Source: Endomicrobium sp.
Lineage (GTDB): Bacteria > Elusimicrobiota > Endomicrobiia > Endomicrobiales > Endomicrobiaceae
Assembly: GCA_031290055.1 (NCBI GenBank)
Contig: JAITOH010000061.1
Span: forward strand, 1 to 8,545
Direction: 5' to 3'
Length of the DNA stretch: 8,545 nt
Part shown: piece by piece, positions 6,649 through 8,545 of the stretch
How the letters are laid out: each line of letters begins with the position of its first letter
How positions within the stretch are numbered: position 1 is the first letter of the stretch
Notes under the pieces: generated by a model
What the model saw: only the letters and a program-made list of their open reading frames with translations
Database searches by the model: none
Told to the model about the DNA's origin: nothing
Position numbers and translations under genes: made by a program

Positions 6649-6657
6649 ATTATAACA
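6649..6657 (-). promoter_or_regulatory. possible extended -10 promoter just after fmt
   Basis: The minus strand reads TGTTATAAT, a perfect TGnTATAAT extended -10 element, starting 7 bases past the fmt stop. No good -35 is present (GCTTTA at 17-base spacing), though extended -10 promoters can do without one. A transcript from here would give trxA a leader of about 150 bases containing the inverted repeat at 6609-6627. Confidence 0.3.
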
Positions 6658-6663
6658 TAAAAA

Positions 6664-7608
6664 TTAAGTCTTAAAGCGATTGCCAGGCGAAATTAACCCA
6701 CCCTGAACAAAATCCCAAGCATTCACAATAGGCTTATTTTCAAGTTGTATTTTTGTAACTAAAATTTTACCAACAGCACATGATACTGTAAATCCTTTTC
6801 TTCTCTCTATTGAATGCAAAACCCCAAAACTCTTATTTATCGAATTTCTATCAAACAATTCTACTTCTATAAATTTGATTCTCTTTCCAAAAAGTTTGCC
6901 ATGAGATATAAACGAATATATTCCAGGCCAGACATATAAACCCCTGAATTGATTACACACCTCAACCGCACTTTTGTCCCATTTTATTAAACCTTTATCT
7001 TTTTTAAAAGATGGAGCAAAACTTGGTTCGCCAATTTGAGACATAGCAATAAATTTACCACTTTGAAGATACTCAAGAGTTTCGTTCATAACGTTTATGC
7101 CCAAATTACTAAGTTTATTAAATAGAGTTTTAGCATTATCTTGTTGACTTATTTTAGATCTCTTCTGAATTATAACATCACCGGAATCAAAACGTTCATC
7201 AACATAAAAAGATGTTACACCTGTCTCAGTTTCCCCACTACATAAAGCATGTTGAACAGGAGCTGCACCTCTATATTTTGGAAGAAGCGAAAAATGTATG
7301 TTAAATGTCCTATGTTTTGGAAGATTGAAAACAAGCTTTGGAATAAGTTTTCCGTACTCTACGACAACACCTACATCAGAATTAAAGTTTTTTATTTTTT
7401 TGACAATATCAGAAGTAAATTTTTCAGGTTGTATAAAACTAATGTTCTTCTCTTGAGAATAAGCTTTCAAAATAGATGATCCAAATTTTTGTCCTCTTGA
7501 AATAGGTTTGTCAGGCACTGTTACTACAAGAATTGTATAACTTCTTCTGCACAACTCTTCTAAATATTCTTTTGCAATAAAAGCAGAGCCGAAAAATAAT
7601 ATGTTCAC
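6664..7608 (-). CDS. fmt: Methionyl-tRNA formyltransferase
   Basis: This enzyme transfers a formyl group from 10-formyltetrahydrofolate to Met on the initiator tRNA, the step that allows bacterial translation initiation. The 314-residue length is typical. The N-terminal Rossmann-like transferase domain spans about 1-190. It carries the formyl-transfer signature FNIHFSLLPKYRGAAP at 102-117 with catalytic N103 and H105, and the third catalytic residue D141 in FDSGDVI. The C-terminal tRNA-binding OB-like domain is less conserved but present, with WPGIYSF in its middle. The start is GTG, overlapping the def stop as GTGA (7605-7608), so def and fmt are translationally coupled. Pairing these two genes is one of the commonest bacterial neighbourhoods, since one adds and the other removes the formyl group. 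Confidence 0.96.
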   Translation of the reverse strand: MNILFFGSAFIAKEYLEELCRRSYTILVVTVPDKPISRGQKFGSSILKAYSQEKNISFIQPEKFTSDIVKKIKNFNSDVGVVVEYGKLIPKLVFNLPKHRTFNIHFSLLPKYRGAAPVQHALCSGETETGVTSFYVDERFDSGDVIIQKRSKISQQDNAKTLFNKLSNLGINVMNETLEYLQSGKFIAMSQIGEPSFAPSFKKDKGLIKWDKSAVEVCNQFRGLYVWPGIYSFISHGKLFGKRIKFIEVELFDRNSINKSFGVLHSIERRKGFTVSCAVGKILVTKIQLENKPIVNAWDFVQGGLISPGNRFKT

Positions 7609-8111
7609 CAGTTACCTATCTTTTTCTCTTTTTTAATTTTTTTCTCAATATATTTTCTTTTCCATTCTGGAAGATAATCTATAAAAAGTTTTGCGTTTAA
7701 ATGATCCACTTCATGTTGAACAGCTTTAGCCACAAGACCTTGCGCTGTAATCTCGTATTTCTCCCCCTTTAAATCTGTATATTTGACAAGAATCCTGTCA
7801 AAACGACTTACATTTTCAAAAATTCCTGGAAAAGATAAGCATCCTTCTTTAATGGATAATTTACCTTCGCCTGAAATAATTTCAGGGTTTATCAAAACAA
7901 TCTTAGACTTTTGCTGCGGATCTATATCAACAATACAAAGCCTCAAAGAAACGCCAACTTGAGGAGCGGCAAGACCAATTCCAGATGCCAAATACATTGT
8001 CTCCAACATATCGCAAACAAGATTTTTTATGGGCTCGTTAATCTCTGAAATTGTTGTTGTTTGTTTTCTTAAAATTGAATCTCCATATTTTCTTATTTCA
8101 AGTTTTGCCAT
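7605..8111 (-). CDS. def: Peptide deformylase
   Basis: This metalloenzyme removes the N-formyl group from nascent proteins as they leave the ribosome. The 168-residue product has the three family motifs: GIGLAAPQ at 44-51, EGCLSFPG at 89-96 with metal ligand C91, and HEVDH at 133-137 with ligands H133 and H137 and catalytic E134. The residues after the last motif read LNA where LNG or LDG is usual. The C-terminus is lysine-rich, as in many deformylases that bind the ribosome. It is the first gene of the minus-strand run and diverges from the glycosylase gene. The ATG at 8111 has no Shine-Dalgarno (ACTCTC precedes it), and a -10 box lies six bases upstream, which suggests a leaderless mRNA. 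Confidence 0.96.
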   Translation of the reverse strand: MAKLEIRKYGDSILRKQTTTISEINEPIKNLVCDMLETMYLASGIGLAAPQVGVSLRLCIVDIDPQQKSKIVLINPEIISGEGKLSIKEGCLSFPGIFENVSRFDRILVKYTDLKGEKYEITAQGLVAKAVQHEVDHLNAKLFIDYLPEWKRKYIEKKIKKEKKIGNW

Positions 8112-8117
8112 GAGAGT

Positions 8118-8147
8118 ATTTTACTATTTTAAAATGGAATTTTTCAA
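8118..8147 (-). promoter_or_regulatory. def promoter, apparently producing a leaderless transcript
   Basis: On the minus strand TTGAAA (8142-8147; 5 of 6) is separated by 18 bases from TAAAAT (8118-8123; 5 of 6). Only six bases (ACTCTC) lie between the -10 box and the ATG, so the expected +1 is the A of the start codon at 8111. The absence of any Shine-Dalgarno in those bases fits. Confidence 0.5.
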
Positions 8148-8153
8148 ATGATT

Positions 8154-8181
8154 TTTTCACTGTAAATATATATTGTATAAT
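8154..8181 (+). promoter_or_regulatory. promoter of the glycosylase gene, leaderless or nearly so
   Basis: A perfect TATAAT at 8176-8181, preceded directly by TG, follows TTTTCA (8154-8159; 4 of 6) after 16 bases. The expected transcription start is around 8188, two bases before the ATG at 8190. No Shine-Dalgarno is present. The 78-base gap to def thus holds two outward-facing promoters. Confidence 0.5.
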
Positions 8182-8189
8182 GCGATTTT

Positions 8190-8545
8190 ATGAATAACCG
8201 CTTAAAAGCAGTAAATTTCTTAAAAACACCTATTGATAATTCTGTTACTATTTTAGAATTAAAGAACTTTTGGGGAAAAGTTTGTCAACTTATCTTAAAT
8301 AGAGAAAAACTTTTTAATTATATTTGGAGAAATGGAACAGATGAAGAAATCTTTGCAGAACTCGTATTTTGTTTACTTACACCACAAAGTAGAGCAATTT
8401 TATGTTGGAGTGCAGTAAATACCCTGGTTGAAAAAAATATGATACTTAAATCAACATCTAAAAATATATCAAAAGTGCTGAATAAAATTCGTTTCAGAAA
8501 TAACAAAGCAAAATATGTAGTAGAAGCAAGAAATTTTTTTTCGGT
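8190..8545 (+). CDS. N-glycosylase/DNA lyase, archaeal-type Ogg (Ogg2 family), partial
   Basis: An open frame of 118 codons from the ATG at 8190 runs off the window end, so it is easily missed. It resembles the archaeal-type 8-oxoguanine DNA glycosylase/AP lyase, which removes oxidised guanine and cleaves the abasic site in base excision repair. The recognisable parts are EIFAELVFCLLTPQSRA at residues 51-67, the following CW (70-71), and IRFRNNKAKYVVEARNFF at 99-116, all hallmarks of that family as I know it. The helix-hairpin-helix with the catalytic lysine and aspartate lies beyond the window, so activity cannot be judged. The family is about 200-240 residues, so roughly half is seen. It is the only plus-strand gene and diverges from def. 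It is present in archaea and in scattered anaerobic bacteria, which hints at old transfer, but base composition is like its neighbours. Confidence 0.85.
   Translation, partial: MNNRLKAVNFLKTPIDNSVTILELKNFWGKVCQLILNREKLFNYIWRNGTDEEIFAELVFCLLTPQSRAILCWSAVNTLVEKNMILKSTSKNISKVLNKIRFRNNKAKYVVEARNFFS

Noticed and set aside
8318..8506. Minus-strand 62-codon frame opposite the glycosylase gene
   Set aside because: The plus strand here encodes recognisable Ogg2 sequence; the minus frame has no family resemblance and no promoter.
1..8545. A previously undescribed multi-gene system (defence, CRISPR, secretion, biosynthetic)
   Set aside because: Every sizeable frame is accounted for by a known housekeeping family, and no gap exceeds 200 bases; the unusual points are in how polA is arranged and how some genes begin.

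Overview
This is a bacterial housekeeping window, AT-rich by eye (roughly one third G+C). Almost every gene lies on the minus strand. Read in the direction of transcription, from high to low coordinates, the order is def, fmt, trxA, trxB, polA (in two pieces), coaE, rho and rpmE (cut by the window start). One plus-strand gene, cut by the window end, diverges from def and encodes an archaeal-type 8-oxoguanine DNA glycosylase/AP lyase (Ogg2 family). I see no mobile elements, CRISPR arrays, tRNAs or rRNAs. Apart from the small unit described next, no intergenic gap exceeds 200 bases.

Layout: def and fmt (start of translation: deformylase and Met-tRNA formyltransferase) overlap by a GTGA. A 168-base gap holds a good sigma-70-type promoter and a Shine-Dalgarno site for trxA. 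A 138-base gap with a run of nine G on the coding strand leads to trxB. The trxB, polA and coaE reading frames are joined by ATGA overlaps, so they look like one translationally coupled unit of thioredoxin reductase, DNA polymerase I and dephospho-CoA kinase. A 195-base gap precedes rho. A 155-base gap with a likely promoter precedes rpmE; a rho-rpmE neighbourhood is common in bacteria.

The most notable observation is that polA is interrupted by one in-frame TAA. The 5'-3' exonuclease domain (288 codons) and the 3'-5' exonuclease-like plus polymerase domains (603 codons) are in the same frame, with 20 open codons between them. Joined, they would give a normal-length PolA of about 912 residues. 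The stop falls at the natural domain border, so both halves could still work as separate proteins. The polymerase half has lost every recognisable proofreading residue and carries Glu-to-Asp changes in polymerase motifs A and C.

The def/ogg divergent region is also of interest. Neither start codon has a Shine-Dalgarno site, and both have a -10 box placed so that transcription would begin at or within two bases of the ATG, which suggests leaderless mRNAs.

Organism: low G+C, a broken or split essential-type gene and an archaeal-type Ogg beside ordinary bacterial genes would fit a genome-reduced symbiont. My best guess, from recollection of that lineage rather than proof, is an Endomicrobium-like member of the Elusimicrobiota (termite-gut flagellate symbionts). 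Other low-G+C anaerobes cannot be excluded. I did not find a clearly novel multi-gene system here.
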